64,000 bases of DNA from Methylobacterium currus (GCF_003058325.1 NZ_CP028845.1:1-64000); one strand, 5' to 3'; positions 1-9,167 are shown, numbered from the stretch's first letter. Translations and numbers: made by a program. The notes: generated by a model from the sequence alone, not told the origin.

Positions 1-1410
1 GCGGCAAGGCTGATAATGGAACGTTCCGAAGCATCCGGCCCGAAGGGTAAGATGTCCGTGACACGGGGACGTCCCGCCGTGAGCGTGCCCGTCTTGTCGA
101 AGGCGACCGTGCGCACCCGACCAATGGTCTCCAGAGCCGCGCCGCCTTTCACGAGCAGCCCGCGCCGCGCACCCGCGCTAGCCCGGAGGCGATGGCGGCC
201 GGCGTCGAGAGTACGAGGGCACAGGGGCAGGCGATCAGCAGGAGGGCCAGCCCGCGGTAGATCCAAGTGCCCCAGTCCCCGCCGAGTAGTAGCGGCGGCA
301 CCACGGCTACCAGGACGGAGAACGCGAACGCGAGGGGGGTGTAGATCGCGCTGAACCGATCAATGAAGCGCGCCGTCGGCGACTTCGAGGCCTGTGCCTC
401 CTCGACCAGGTGCAGGATGCGCGCGACCATGTTGTCAGCGGCCTCCGCGTCACACGAACCTGAAGAGCACCGTCGGCGTTGACGCTGCCAGCATAGACGG
501 CGTCACCGGGTTCCTTGGCCTTAGGCACCGACTCGCCCGTGATGGGGGACTCATCGAGGCTCGATGCCCCGTCCGTCACCACTCCGTCGGCCGGCACTCT
601 GTCGCCCGGACGCACTACGACGGTCTGACCGATGCGAAGGGAGACAGCGGGCACCTCCCGCGCCGATCCGTCAACGTCGTCGACGAGGCGGGCCATCTTC
701 GGCACCAGCGCGACGAGGCTGCGAATGCCGGCCCTCGCCCGCCCAGCTGCGACGACCTCCAGCATCTCGCCGACGGTGAAGAGCAGGACGACGACGGCCG
801 CTTCCTCGGCCGCGTGGATTGCGAGTGCACCGGCCGTTGCCACCGACATCAGCATTTCGATGGAAAAAGGCGAGCCATTCCGCGCAGCCGCGAATGCGCG
901 CCGGCCATAGAAGGAAAGTCCGACAAGGGCTCCAGGCCAGTACGCGAACTCGCCTGCTACTTCGGGCATTGCGCGGTCGAACAGCAAGCCGAGCGCAAAA
1001 AGGGAACCAACCGCGATGGCGAGAGTGGCCTTGGGGGTTCGCCAGAACGGCAGGTCGATGTCTTCTGCTTCCACCTTGGCCAGTGAGGCGTCGAGGCTGG
1101 CCGCCTGCGATCGGGCCAGATCCGCCGCCGTCGGAAGGGACGTGATGGGATACCCGAGCGCCCCGACACGCTGCTCAAGAGCGTCGCGCGGCGTTCCGGT
1201 CTCATCAAGCGTGAGGTCGAGGGTTTGACTGGTGTAGTTCACCCGAACCGTTGCGATGCCGGGCAGGCGCCTGACCGCCGTCTCAATCTTGCCCGCGCAG
1301 CTCGGGCAATCCATGCCCTTCACCCGATATCGCAGCGAGACCAAGTTCGCAGGGACCGGCGGGGCCGCGGCGACAGCGGCGTTGGACATGTTCTGCTCCA
1401 CGGCTCGCAC
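1..1410 (-). pseudogene. Heavy-metal P1B-type ATPase, frameshifted and cut by the left edge
   Basis: This is a cation-exporting P1B ATPase of the Zn/Cd/Pb group. It has an N-terminal HMA domain with GMDCPSCAGK, membrane segments, the actuator motif ITGES, the transmembrane CPC (IACPCALVLSTPAA) and the phosphorylation motif DKTGTLT. The parts lie in three different frames. The first frame breaks near 437, and the middle frame, which carries CPC, breaks near 178. The DKTGTLT part then reads on past base 1. Each break looks like loss of one base. The start is 1410 or, more likely, the internal MSNAA at 1389. It diverges from a MerR-type gene across a classical metal-responsive operator. As written it cannot make a functional pump. 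Two sequencing errors are the alternative explanation. The family call is secure from the motifs; the metal is inferred from the operator type. Confidence 0.85.
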
Positions 1411-1434
1411 GATTGCTTCGAGCCTTAGCGCCCC

Positions 1435-1465
1435 TATATGAACCCTGTAGCAACTATAGGGTCAA
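1435..1465 (-). promoter_or_regulatory. MerR-family promoter/operator for the metal ATPase
   Basis: Read on the minus strand there is a -35 TTGACC (1465-1460), a 19-bp spacer and a -10-like CATATA (1440-1435). The long spacer is the hallmark of promoters twisted open by MerR-family activators. Within it lies a near-perfect dyad at 1442-1462: ACCCTGTAG and CTATAGGGT separated by CAA, with one mismatch. The half-sites match the ZntR/CadR/PbrR-type consensus. The dyad shows that the neighbouring regulator must start downstream of 1462. Confidence 0.8.
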
Positions 1466-1469
1466 GGGC

Positions 1470-1913
1470 ATGTCGCGGATCGATGCGATGACCATCGGCA
1501 ACCTCGCGGCGGCGACGGCCACCAAGGTCGAGACGATCCGATGGTACGAGCGGGTGGGCTTGCTTCCGGCTCCGCCGCGGACGGACGGCAACTATCGGTC
1601 CTATGGCGACGAGCACCTGCGCCGGTTGAGCTTCATCCGCCGCAGCCGCGACCTGGGCTTCACGGTGAAGAAGGTCCGGGAACTCCTCGCCCTGGCGGAC
1701 CAGCGCGACAGGTCTTGCGCAGAGGTGGACATTATCGCACGTGCGCATCTGTCGGAGATCGAGCAGAAAATTTCCGACCTCATGAGGTTGTCGAATGAAC
1801 TGAGAGACGTCATCGATCGTTGTGGTTGCGGCTCCATTGCTGAGTGCAACATCATCGGTGCACTTTCGCCGGACGGCGGAACAACACGGCCAAAGCTGCC
1901 AATTGCGGGTTGA
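1470..1913 (+). CDS. MerR-family metal-responsive regulator (CadR/ZntR/PbrR-like)
   Basis: The product is a cytoplasmic DNA-binding activator/repressor of the divergent metal ATPase. The N-terminal winged HTH reads MTIGNLAAATATKVETIRWY with ERVGLLP after it. A dimerisation helix follows (about residues 75-115), then a C-terminal metal loop with CGCGSIAEC. A cysteine in the DRSCAEVD segment completes the set usual for Zn/Cd/Pb sensors. The frame is open further upstream (to 1413), but that would run through the operator. The true start is therefore ATG 1470 or ATG 1488, the latter giving the usual MTIG N-terminus. The gene is intact, unlike its target. Confidence 0.85.
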   Translation: MSRIDAMTIGNLAAATATKVETIRWYERVGLLPAPPRTDGNYRSYGDEHLRRLSFIRRSRDLGFTVKKVRELLALADQRDRSCAEVDIIARAHLSEIEQKISDLMRLSNELRDVIDRCGCGSIAECNIIGALSPDGGTTRPKLPIAG

Positions 1914-1951
1914 AGTGTCGATGGTGTCGTCCGCAAGGATCGGCTGTCTAC

Positions 1952-2275
1952 GGCCTGTTTGCCTTGAACGTGTTCCGTGTGCGGGCGTTTGCTCCTCCTG
2001 ACTGGGAGGAGAGATGCTGGACGACGCAGAATGGAGAAAGCTGGAGCCGCTGATCGAGGCACGCCGGCCGAGGGCCAAGACCCCGCCGCAGGATCAGCGC
2101 CGGACGATTTCGGCCATCCTCTGGCGGCATCAGAGCAGGGCCAAGTGGCGCGCCATCCCAGCTGAGTTTGGTCCCTGGGCTCGCGCCGCGCAGACCTTCG
2201 TCCGTTGGACCCGCCTTGGTGTCTGGGAGCGCCTGCTCCGCCTCGCTCAGCATGCCGGGGTGCAGCTCGGGATAC
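1952..2275 (+). pseudogene. IS5-family (IS427 group) transposase remnant, 5' part
   Basis: From ATG 2014 the translation starts MLDDAEWRKLEPLIEARRP and resembles the first transposase frame of the complete IS5 element at 8326-9167 (ILWRH, WRAIPAEFGPW, FVRWTRLGVWERLL). Similarity stops after about residue 87, near 2275. The upstream GGCCTGTTTGCCTTGAA near 1952 matches that element's terminal repeat. The catalytic half and the other end are missing. From 2276 to 2557 the sequence stays open but is not recognisable. Confidence 0.75.
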
Positions 2276-2735
2276 CTCATCTTCGAGAGCCGGTTCGCTC
2301 AGGATCTGTTCTGCGCAGTCCCGACAAGTCGCGTGATCCCCGCGTTCCTCTTCGGCGCCGCTTGGTGGTTCCGAGGCACCCTCGGAAAAAGAGGCTTCAG
2401 AATACGCGGTTTTGATAAGGCTACGGCCCGGACCGCAGCACAGCGTGACGGCTTCTATCTCTTCACTTCAGCGGGCGCAGGGATCAGGGCTGACGCACCG
2501 ACACCGACAAAACGCACCGCGCGCGACGTGATTTTCGAAGCATCTTCATACGTCTAGCGAAAGAGCGTGCATCGCCCGTGAGAGCCAGCGCAACGGCGCA
2601 GAGCGCCCCCTGGCTGAAGCAGTGAGAGAGCGTGTCCGACTTAACCAACTATTCGCCCAGCCTTGTAACGTGAGCGGCCATTCCGAAATTGCAAGAAGAA
2701 GCATCAAGCTTCAAGAGCATAAAAGGGATCCCGCC

Positions 2736-2969
2736 ATGAAAAGAACTTTCGTCGTTCTGGGCGTCGGAGCTTTCCTAGTCTCGGGCCTGCCAAATCAGGC
2801 CTCGGCTGCGTATTGGGAGTCGCTGCCCCCATCGTGGAGGAATCACCGGACGGCGGCTGCACCGTCGACGCTCGCTCCGCCCCCGAGAGACCTGACGACC
2901 GGTTCGATCAACAACGCCCCGCGTCGACCTGCGCACCGTCAGCCGAGGCCCGCCGGCGCGAAGTTCTAA
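2736..2969 (+). CDS. Small exported protein of unknown function (77 aa)
   Basis: The protein starts MKRTFVVLGVGAFLVSGLPN, a clear Sec signal peptide with likely cleavage after QASA (about residue 25). A short Pro/Arg-rich mature part follows (PPSWRN, APSTLAPPPRDL, TGSINNAP). The ATG at 2736 is chosen over an upstream in-frame ATG because it begins the signal peptide. The stop codon TAA lies inside the 4-bp CTAA duplicated by the adjoining IS1380 element. The insertion therefore did not change the protein. Its position between metal-resistance remnants suggests a periplasmic accessory role, but no family is recognised. Confidence 0.6.
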   Translation: MKRTFVVLGVGAFLVSGLPNQASAAYWESLPPSWRNHRTAAAPSTLAPPPRDLTTGSINNAPRRPAHRQPRPAGAKF

Positions 2970-4584
2970 CCCGTCTTATTCACGAGGACGGTGGATCTGG
3001 GGTGGCGAGCGTAGCATAAAGCATTGTTGTAGCTTAGGGATTGGGTGCTGACGCCAAGCCTTCAGATCGCACCGAGCCTGCCACGCCCGCCATGTCCGAT
3101 CCTACGTGTCTCCCGTTCGCGTTTCCATCCGTTCGGGGCAAGAAGCTCACAGCCGCCTTCGATGGCGGACGCCTGACCTCGGATGGCGGCGTCCTGCTGC
3201 TCGCCCAGGCCGCCCGGCGGTTGGACATTGCCGACAAGCTCGCTGCTGTGATCCCGGACCGGCGTGACCCCAGCCGGGTTCTGCATCCGTTGCCCGAGAT
3301 CCTGCTGGCGCGCATCCTGGCGATTGCCTGCGGGTATGAGGATGCGGACGACCTCGACCACCTGCGCCGACCCCGCCTTCAAGCTCGCCTGCGGCCGCCT
3401 GCCCGAGAGCGGGCACGACCTGATGAGCCAGCCCACCGTCTCGCGGCTGGAGAACACGCCGGGTCTGCGCGACCTCATCCGGCTCGGGCGGGTGCTGGTC
3501 GACCTCTACTGCGCCAGCTACCCCGTCCCGCCCGACGCCGTCACCCTGGACATCGACGACACGTGCGACGTGGTGCACGGCCAGCAGCAACTGTCGCTGT
3601 TCAACGCCCATCACGATGAGCGCTGCTTTCTGCCGATCCACGTCTACGACACCGCCACCAGCCGCCCGGTCGCGATGATCCTGCGGCCGGGCAAGACGCC
3701 CGGGCCGCGAAGTGCGTGGACATCTGCGCCGCCTGGTCCGGGCGATCCGCCGTCATTGGCCGAACACCGCGATCACCATCCGGGGCGACGGCCACTACGG
3801 CCGGCCCGAGGCAATGGACTGGTGCGAGAACAACCGCGTCGCTTACGTCTTCGGTTTGACCGGCACCAAAGCGCTGGCGGCCAAGGTGGAACAGACGGCC
3901 GATCACATCAGAGTTGTGCGAGCCATCGACAACGAGGACGCGGTGCGGGGCTTTGCCGAGACCCGGCACGCGGCCAAATCCTGGCGGCAGGAGCGGGCGC
4001 GTCGTCGCCCGTATCGAGGCGACCCGGCTCGGCCTCGACGTCCGCTATGTCGTCACAAACATCACGACCGGCACGCCGGAATGGCTCTATGCCGACCTGT
4101 ACTGTGCCCGCGGACAGGCCGAGAACCTGATCAAGCTGCACAAGAGCCAGCTCGCCTCCGACCGTACCTCGTGCCGGCATCCCGCCGCCAACCAGATGCG
4201 GCTCGTCCTGCACACGGCGGCCTACTGGCTGATGCTGAGCGTGCGTGAGGCCATCCCGAAAGCGCACCGCCTCGCCACGGCCGAGTTCGCCACGCTCCGG
4301 CTGCGCCTCCTGAAGCTCGGCGCCCGCATCCGCGAGACCGCCAGCCGGGTTCGCCTCGCCTTCGCCACCGCCTGTCCTGAGGCCGACCTACTGAGCCATC
4401 TTGCGACCACGCTCGCCCCCAGCACCTGGCTAAACCAAGGGGCCGTGATGCCCCCACAAACCCGCTCCCGTCCCTCCAGTGCTGACAGAACGATCCAGGT
4501 CCACACGCGTCAGAACAGACGCCCGAGCCCGCGCGCCATCAGCCCAAAACACGCCGCAAGCCACTGCCCGGTGAATAAGACGGG
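2970..4584. mobile_element. IS1380-family insertion sequence
   Basis: The ends are inverted repeats CCCGTCTTATTCAC (2970-2983) and GTGAATAAGACGGG (4571-4584). They are flanked by a direct repeat CTAA (2966-2969 and 4585-4588), the 4-bp duplication expected of IS1380. The single transposase gene inside is frameshifted, so the copy should be inactive unless supplied in trans. Confidence 0.85.
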
Positions 4585-4588
4585 CTAA
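3092..4588 (+). pseudogene. IS1380 transposase, three frameshifts
   Basis: The reading begins MSDPTCLPFAFPSVRGKKLT with the typical FDGGRLTSDGG segment. It shifts frame near 3367 (into DPAFKLACGRLPESG), near 3700 (into VRAIRRHWPNTAITIRGDGH) and near 3995 (into VARIEATRLGLDVRYVVTN). It then continues to a TAA in the right-hand CTAA. Catalytic DDE landmarks survive: LDIDDT, RGDGHYGRPE, and the downstream YCARGQAENLIK. Three independent breaks argue for genuine decay rather than one sequencing error. Confidence 0.85.
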
Positions 4589-4967
4589 AACATCACGGCA
4601 CAGGGCGCCGGTAGCGGCGTCCGTTGCCGCGGCCGGGCTTTCGTGTCCTCGGCCTACTCAAGTAAGCGCAGGCGACAAGCCTCACAGACTCGTTGCCCAG
4701 CCGGCCATTCCGATGCCGCCGCGGTCGGCGTTGATCGTCCGGCTTTACGACGGCTTGGCGAGGCGTGAGGGGACGCGTCTCTTGGTCGAGTTCGGAGCAC
4801 AGTCCGAGAAGGCCACGCATCGGCGTGCCGATGTTCGATCCCGGCGATGTCGGGAAGGCGCCGGGCATCCCGCACATCCGGATGTAACGAAAAGATTTTG
4901 AGCTCCGAACTCCATGAGCAATGGCACTGAAGCAAGGGCGCTCCCTCAAAGGACGGTGGACAAGATC
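4585..4967. other. No recognisable gene
   Basis: No open frame in this stretch resembles a protein family. The last 40 bases carry a purine-rich AAAGGACGG that may be the ribosome binding site of the next gene. Confidence 0.4.
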
Positions 4968-5260
4968 ATGAAACTTTCGGTGGCATTGCTCTCGTAACAT
5001 TGGCCTTCGTGGGCACGGCATCGGCCGCGCCCAGTTGGCAGACGCGGACCGGTCCGCGCCTCCAAGCATCATATCTCAAGCCCGCCCTGCGTGATCCGGA
5101 GATGACGGGGAGCCTCGCGGGCAGCCCGAACCGCACGCGCGTCTTGCGCGACGTCCAGGGACGAGACTTCCGCAGCAGCACGCGCGGCAACGCGCAGTTC
5201 CCGGAGCGCCCGCCAGCTCAGCAAAACCTCGGCGGCACTGCCGGCGGCCCTGAGTTTTGA
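4968..5260 (+). pseudogene. Small exported protein with a frameshift inside its signal peptide
   Basis: ATG 4968 opens MKLSVALLS and then meets a TAA at once. One extra base near 4995 would restore a normal signal sequence running through VTLAFVGTASAAPSW into the long frame. That frame continues to 5260 (YLKPALRDPEMTGSLAGSP, RTRVLRDVQGRDFR). The mature part is about 75 residues, basic and low-complexity, of no known family. Its stop overlaps the TTG start of the next gene by four bases, as in an operon. Translation could also start at the in-frame ATG at 5000, giving a leaderless form. Confidence 0.55.
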
Positions 5261-5730
5261 GCACCCCACCTCGCACGCCACCGCTGGCCGCAGCACCTGC
5301 TGCGGCCGCCCCCACGTGGCGGCGCCTCCCATTATGGCGCACTCTCGCGCTGGTGCTGCTTCTCATGGGCGCTGGCGTCGCCGTCGCGTCGTCCTTGAGC
5401 CGCGCCGCTTCGGACCATTATGCCTTCGAGCTCGTCGAGCGTGAGGTGAAGCAGGGTTACGGCACGACCATCCTGGTCCGGCTCGTCGACGAGCGCACCG
5501 GCAAGGTGGTTCCGGACGCGGTCCTGTTCATCAGCCGGATCGACATGTCGCCTGACGGGATGGGCCAGATGGCGGCCCCGCTGGAGCTTCAGGCCGATAC
5601 ACTGCCCGGCTACTACCGTTTCGAGACCGATCTTTCGATGCAGGGCGCCTGGGCGCTCACCCTCGCCGCAAAGATCCCCGGCCTTGCGGACCCGGTCCAA
5701 CGCAGGCTCGTCCTGCAGGCAGTGCAATGA
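5257..5730 (+). CDS. FixH/YtkA-like membrane-anchored protein
   Basis: The 157-residue protein has a Pro/Ala-rich cytoplasmic N-terminus, one transmembrane helix (about residues 28-48, LALVLLLMGAGVAVASSL) and a periplasmic beta-sandwich-like domain. The segment VREVK-type start, DERTGKVVPDAVLFISRIDM, GMGQMAAPLEL, PGYYRFETDLSMQGAWALTL is typical of the YtkA-like family. That family is often found beside heavy-metal or copper efflux genes. It overlaps the preceding small exported gene (TTG start) and the following ORF (ATGA), so the three were one operon. Its role here is inferred from context. Confidence 0.65.
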   Translation: MSTPPRTPPLAAAPAAAAPTWRRLPLWRTLALVLLLMGAGVAVASSLSRAASDHYAFELVEREVKQGYGTTILVRLVDERTGKVVPDAVLFISRIDMSPDGMGQMAAPLELQADTLPGYYRFETDLSMQGAWALTLAAKIPGLADPVQRRLVLQAVQ

Positions 5731-5822
5731 TGCATCAGAACACGCCCTTTCACGACTTCGAGGAGTTCGAGACCGCCCCTGGTGGCGGTGGTCGGGCGAG
5801 ATGGATCACGGGCATCACCTGA
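5727..5822 (+). CDS. Truncated ORF (31 aa), 5' end of an interrupted operon gene
   Basis: It starts on the ATGA overlap with the YtkA-like gene (MMHQNTPFHDFEEF, then a Gly-rich stretch) and ends where the ISL3-type remnant begins. It is most likely the first 30 codons of a longer efflux-operon gene cut off by the insertion. The family cannot be told from so little. Confidence 0.4.
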   Translation: MMHQNTPFHDFEEFETAPGGGGRARWITGIT

Positions 5823-5929
5823 TCCTCCCCTGTTTTAGTTTTTTAGTGGCTGTCGCGGACCGGCGCGACGCGCGCCGAGGGTACCAGAGCAGAACCAAAT
5901 CGCGTCTCCGAAGCAGCTGGCCTAGATCC

Positions 5930-6318
5930 TGGGGCAACCCGTCGCGACACTGCCGCCCCGCGCCACGGACGATCTCGCTCGTATCCGGCAGGATGCCGAG
6001 GCAGCACGCGTGGCCGATCTGGCGCAGCGGTTCACGATGCTGGTGCGCGCCTGCGGCCTGGGCGGCGACCGACCGGCGGATGCGGTCGGCGAACTCGACA
6101 GATGGCTCTTGGAGACGCGGAGCTGTGGCGTCGCGGCGCTGGCGACCTTCGCAGCCGGCTTGGTGCAGGATAGGGCGGCCGTTCGGGCGGCGCTGACGAC
6201 GTCCTGGAGCAACGCGCAGGCGGAAGGGCAGATCAGTCGGCTGAAGATGCTCAAACGCACCATGTACGGCCGCGCCAGCTTCGCACTCCTCCGTCGCCAC
6301 GTCCTCCTCGCTGCCTGA
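5930..6318 (+). pseudogene. ISL3-family transposase, C-terminal fragment
   Basis: The open frame ends with WSNAQAEGQISRLKMLKRTM and YGRASFALLRRHVLLAA. This is the C-terminal signature of the DDE ISL3 (IS204/IS1001/IS1165) transposases. The zinc-binding N-terminus and most of the catalytic core are absent. A similar but different C-terminus occurs at 36.5-37.0 kb. Confidence 0.75.
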
Positions 6319-6331
6319 TCCACGCAAAGTG

Positions 6332-8122
6332 ATATTGGTGGCGAATTCGGCACAGCTCAGTCAGGCCGCGAGTTGATGCAGCCGCGCAAAGGCTGAGTGC
6401 CGTGTTCGCGCCTTTGGTTCGTCTGCCAGCCACCGCAGCAAGCGTGCCAAGTTCATCGCGGCTGCCGTCATCAGGTGGGCAAGGTGCGTCTTCGCGTGCC
6501 CAAAGTACGGCGTTCGTCGGAGCCGAGATGACCGCACACCCTGGGCAATCGTGCCTTCGACGCCGGCCCGCCGCGCGTATTCGGCTGCGAAATCCGCGGT
6601 CTGCTCCCGCGCCCGCCCGACGCGCAAAGCCTCGTGTTGCGCCTCTGGGCGGATCGTGATCGCCCGGCGTGCAGTGCTCGCGCGCGTGCACTGCGGCCGG
6701 AGCGGGCACGCTCGGCAGTCGCTGGGGGCGAACTTGATCTTGATCACCGGCGTCGTGCCGCGGGCGAGCGCCGGCGTCCAGCTCTGGCTTCGCTTGCCGG
6801 CTGGACACGTTGCCCGCTGCTGAACGAAGTCGATGGCGAAGTCCCGTGCGGCGAACCCAGCGCCGGCCCGCGCCTGCCACTGTCGGTCGCCGCGCGTCGG
6901 GCCAATCAGGTCGACCCCGTAGCGTTCCTGGGCGTCGACGAACAGCGCCGCATTCACAAAGCCGGTGTCGGCAATGTGGGTCTTGGGCAGCAGGCCCCGT
7001 GCAGCGAGCGCCGCGTGGATGGTCGAAGTCGTGGCGTCGTCCGAGACCGCGGCGGTCGTCGTCTCAACGTTGGTGATCAGGTTCGGGGTGCCCTCGTCGC
7101 ACGTCTCGGTCAGGTGCACCTTGTAGCCGCTCCACACCGTCGCGCCCTTGCTCGCGTAGCGCGCCTCCACGTCGTAGGGCGAGCCGATGTAGCGACCCGA
7201 CGGCGGCACCTGATCATTCGTCCGCCACTCGACGCGGGCGCCTTCCGGCCCGTGCTCGACCAGGAAGTTCTGCACCCAGACGCGCCGCAGGGTCTCAAGG
7301 GCCGCGGCGTCCCGCACAACCGGCGGCGCGCCGTCCGCTGTGGCGAGAGCCAGCAACGTGAAGCCATCGACGCCGGTCTGCACCGCCCACGCCCGGCGCC
7401 CAGTCTGGCTCTTGGGCAGCCGAAACTCGCTCGCTCGGAGCTCGTAGCGTTCGGCCCATGTCGGGGTCGTGCACGCGCGCAGCCAGTCGGGCGCCACCGT
7501 CGCCAGCGCGTTCAGTGCGTAGCGCAATGTCTCGCCGACGACTTCGAGCCGGCTCATGGTGCGCATCGCCCCGAGGACGTGCGTGGAGTCGCTGCGCTGG
7601 CGTCCGCCGCCCTTCAGCAGTCCGCGCTCTCGCGCCAGTTTGAGAGTTGCGTCGAGGAGGCGGCTTTCCGCCCCGTGCGCGAGAAGGCGCGTGCGAAACT
7701 CGCTCAGGACAGTGTGGTCGAAGCCAACGTCAGTCAGTTCCAGACACAGCAGGTATTTCCAGTCGATCCGCGTGCGAACCGCGTCGGCGGCCTGCCGATC
7801 GGTCAGCCCCTCCATGAACTGCAGGAGCGTCGCGAGCGCGAGTCGGGCCGGTGCCTCTGCGGGCCGTCCCCGGGCCGGGAACAGGTCGGCGAAGTCGCGA
7901 TCCGCCACGACCCTATACAGGTCGTCGTAGAGGCGCATGACCGGATTGCCATTCGGAAAGATCGCCCGCGCGACCTGCGCGGTCTGGTCAGGCACGACGT
8001 ACGTGCGCTTCACGTCGAGCGACATCGCCCACCCCTGGCTGGCTTGGGGCTGCATCGTCGCTCAAGCGCATTGCGCGGTCGTCCTCTCATCGCAGGAGGC
8101 ACGCCGAATTCGCCACCAATAT
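6332..8122. mobile_element. Complete IS1182-family insertion sequence
   Basis: Perfect 20-bp inverted repeats ATATTGGTGGCGAATTCGGC (6332-6351) and its complement (8103-8122) bound one intact transposase gene. The direct repeat CAAAGTG flanks both sides (6325-6331 and 8123-8129). The element is about 1.79 kb, sits in an ISL3 remnant, and appears structurally intact. Confidence 0.9.
6361..8025 (-). CDS. IS1182-family transposase
   Basis: This is a cut-and-paste DDE transposase of about 554 residues starting MSLDVKRTYVVPDQTAQVAR (an in-frame ATG 30 bases upstream is possible). The DUF772-like N-terminal domain includes YDDLYRVVADRDFADLF and LALATLLQFMEGLTDRQAAD. The DDE region includes DSTHVLGAM, the KVHLTETCD segment and HIADTGFVNA. 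A cysteine cluster (CPAGK, CRACPLRPQC) precedes the C-terminal catalytic helix EYARRAGVEGTIAQGVR. The length and all motifs are normal for IS1182, so it is probably active. Confidence 0.92.
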   Translation of the reverse strand: MSLDVKRTYVVPDQTAQVARAIFPNGNPVMRLYDDLYRVVADRDFADLFPARGRPAEAPARLALATLLQFMEGLTDRQAADAVRTRIDWKYLLCLELTDVGFDHTVLSEFRTRLLAHGAESRLLDATLKLARERGLLKGGGRQRSDSTHVLGAMRTMSRLEVVGETLRYALNALATVAPDWLRACTTPTWAERYELRASEFRLPKSQTGRRAWAVQTGVDGFTLLALATADGAPPVVRDAAALETLRRVWVQNFLVEHGPEGARVEWRTNDQVPPSGRYIGSPYDVEARYASKGATVWSGYKVHLTETCDEGTPNLITNVETTTAAVSDDATTSTIHAALAARGLLPKTHIADTGFVNAALFVDAQERYGVDLIGPTRGDRQWQARAGAGFAARDFAIDFVQQRATCPAGKRSQSWTPALARGTTPVIKIKFAPSDCRACPLRPQCTRASTARRAITIRPEAQHEALRVGRAREQTADFAAEYARRAGVEGTIAQGVRSSRLRRTPYFGHAKTHLAHLMTAAAMNLARLLRWLADEPKARTRHSAFARLHQLAA

Positions 8123-8162
8123 CAAAGTGAGGGAGAACCGTGAAACCGAGGGAGGATCACCG

Positions 8163-8300
8163 GTCAAGTCAGACCGGGTCGCCGAACGCTTGGACCAGAC
8201 GCCGCTCAGGGAAACAGTCGAGGCCCTCTTCAATCCGGCCACAGCGCGCATCCGCCACCCGGATTACTGCATCGAGCAGGCCTTGGCCGCAGTGGAATGA
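8163..8300 (+). pseudogene. Unrecognised C-terminal gene fragment (45 codons)
   Basis: The open frame reads VKSDRVAERLDQTPLRETVE, LFNPATARIRHPDYCIEQ and ALAAVE to a TGA. It has the composition of a genuine protein C-terminus. It abuts the right end of the ISL3 remnant without a start codon. It may be the far end of a gene destroyed by that insertion, but its family is unknown. Confidence 0.35.
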
Positions 8301-8325
8301 TCTCCCTAGACCCTATAGCTCACTA

Positions 8326-9167
8326 GGGCCTGTCGTCACTTGATCCAGAGGAGCGTAGCGGCGAGGCAGAGGACGCCCATGAAGCTGACGGCAGTCTTCT
8401 CGTAGCGTGTGGCAACGGCCCGCCATTCCTTGAGGCGCGCCCACAGTCGCTCGACGATGTTGCGATTGGTGTAGATCCAGTCAGGACAGGCGAGCGGGGC
8501 CTCGTTGCTCTTGGTCGGGATCGCGGGCCGGGCCCCGGCGGTCCAGATCGCCTCGCGAAAGCCGTGGCTGGAGAAGCCACGGTCGGCCACCACCCACTTC
8601 GGCACCCCGGGCAGTTGATCGAGCAGCGGAAGGGCGTGGGGCAGTTCATGCGCCTGACCGGGCGCGAGGCGGAAACCGACGGGGCGGCCCCGTCCATCGG
8701 CGATCACGCAGGCCTTGGTGCCATAGCCGCCACGCGAGCGGCCAAGAGCTTCACGATGGTCTCGCTCGGCTCCAGATCCCCCCTTTTGGCCGCGCCCGCC
8801 GCCTTCTGGTGGGCTCGAATGTTCGTGCCGTCGAGAAACACCATGCCCAGCGCGACGCCGCGGCTCTGCACGAGGTCGAGCAGCCGCTCCCAGACGCCGG
8901 CGCGCGCCCAGCGGATGAAGATCTGGGCGGCCTGCCACCAGGGACCCAACTCGGCTGGAATGGCCCTCCAAGAGGCGCCGTTGTGATGCCGCCAGAGGAT
9001 GGCTGAGATCGTGCGGCGCAGCTCTTGGGGCGGCGTCTTGCCTTTGGGCCGGCAGGCTTCCACCAGCGGTTCCAGTTCGGCCCACTGAGCGTCCGTCAGC
9101 ATCGTGTCTCCTCGCTCAAAGCGGGGAAACGCTCATCCTCGCAGAGAGTTCAAGCGACAACAGGCCC
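8326..9167. mobile_element. Complete IS5-family (IS427 group) insertion sequence
   Basis: Imperfect inverted repeats GGGCCTGTCGTCACTTG (left) and, on the complementary strand, GGGCCTGTTGTCGCTTG (right) lie within CTAG at both ends (8323-8326 and 9167-9170). This fits TA/CTAG target duplication. The two overlapping transposase frames run on the minus strand. The element separates the 8163-8300 fragment from the truncated merR. Confidence 0.88.
8336..9102 (-). CDS. IS5/IS427-group transposase made by -1 frameshifting
   Basis: The first frame (9102 to 8704) gives MLTDAQWAELEPLVEACRPK through FLDGTNIRAHQKAAGAAK. The second frame (stop at 8336) continues KGGSGAERDHREALGRSRGG and YGTKAC. It carries the DDE residues in VVADRGFSS and the terminal IVERLWARLKEWRAVATRYE. 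The frames join at a slippery run of four A and six G (about 8779-8788, minus strand), where a -1 slip gives one continuous transposase. This arrangement is established for the IS427 group. The first D lies in frame one (FLDGTNI), so the fusion is required for activity. Confidence 0.88.

Larger units (their letters stand above)
5815..8162. mobile_element. ISL3-family remnant interrupted by IS1182
   Basis: The outer ends carry related inverted motifs: TGATCCTCC near 5820 and, inverted, GGAGGATCA near 8150. Just inside the right end is AAAGTGAGGGAGAACC. Only the last ~120 codons of the ISL3 transposase remain on the left. A complete IS1182 (6332-8122) then intervenes. The boundaries are approximate and no target duplication was found. 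Confidence 0.55.
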
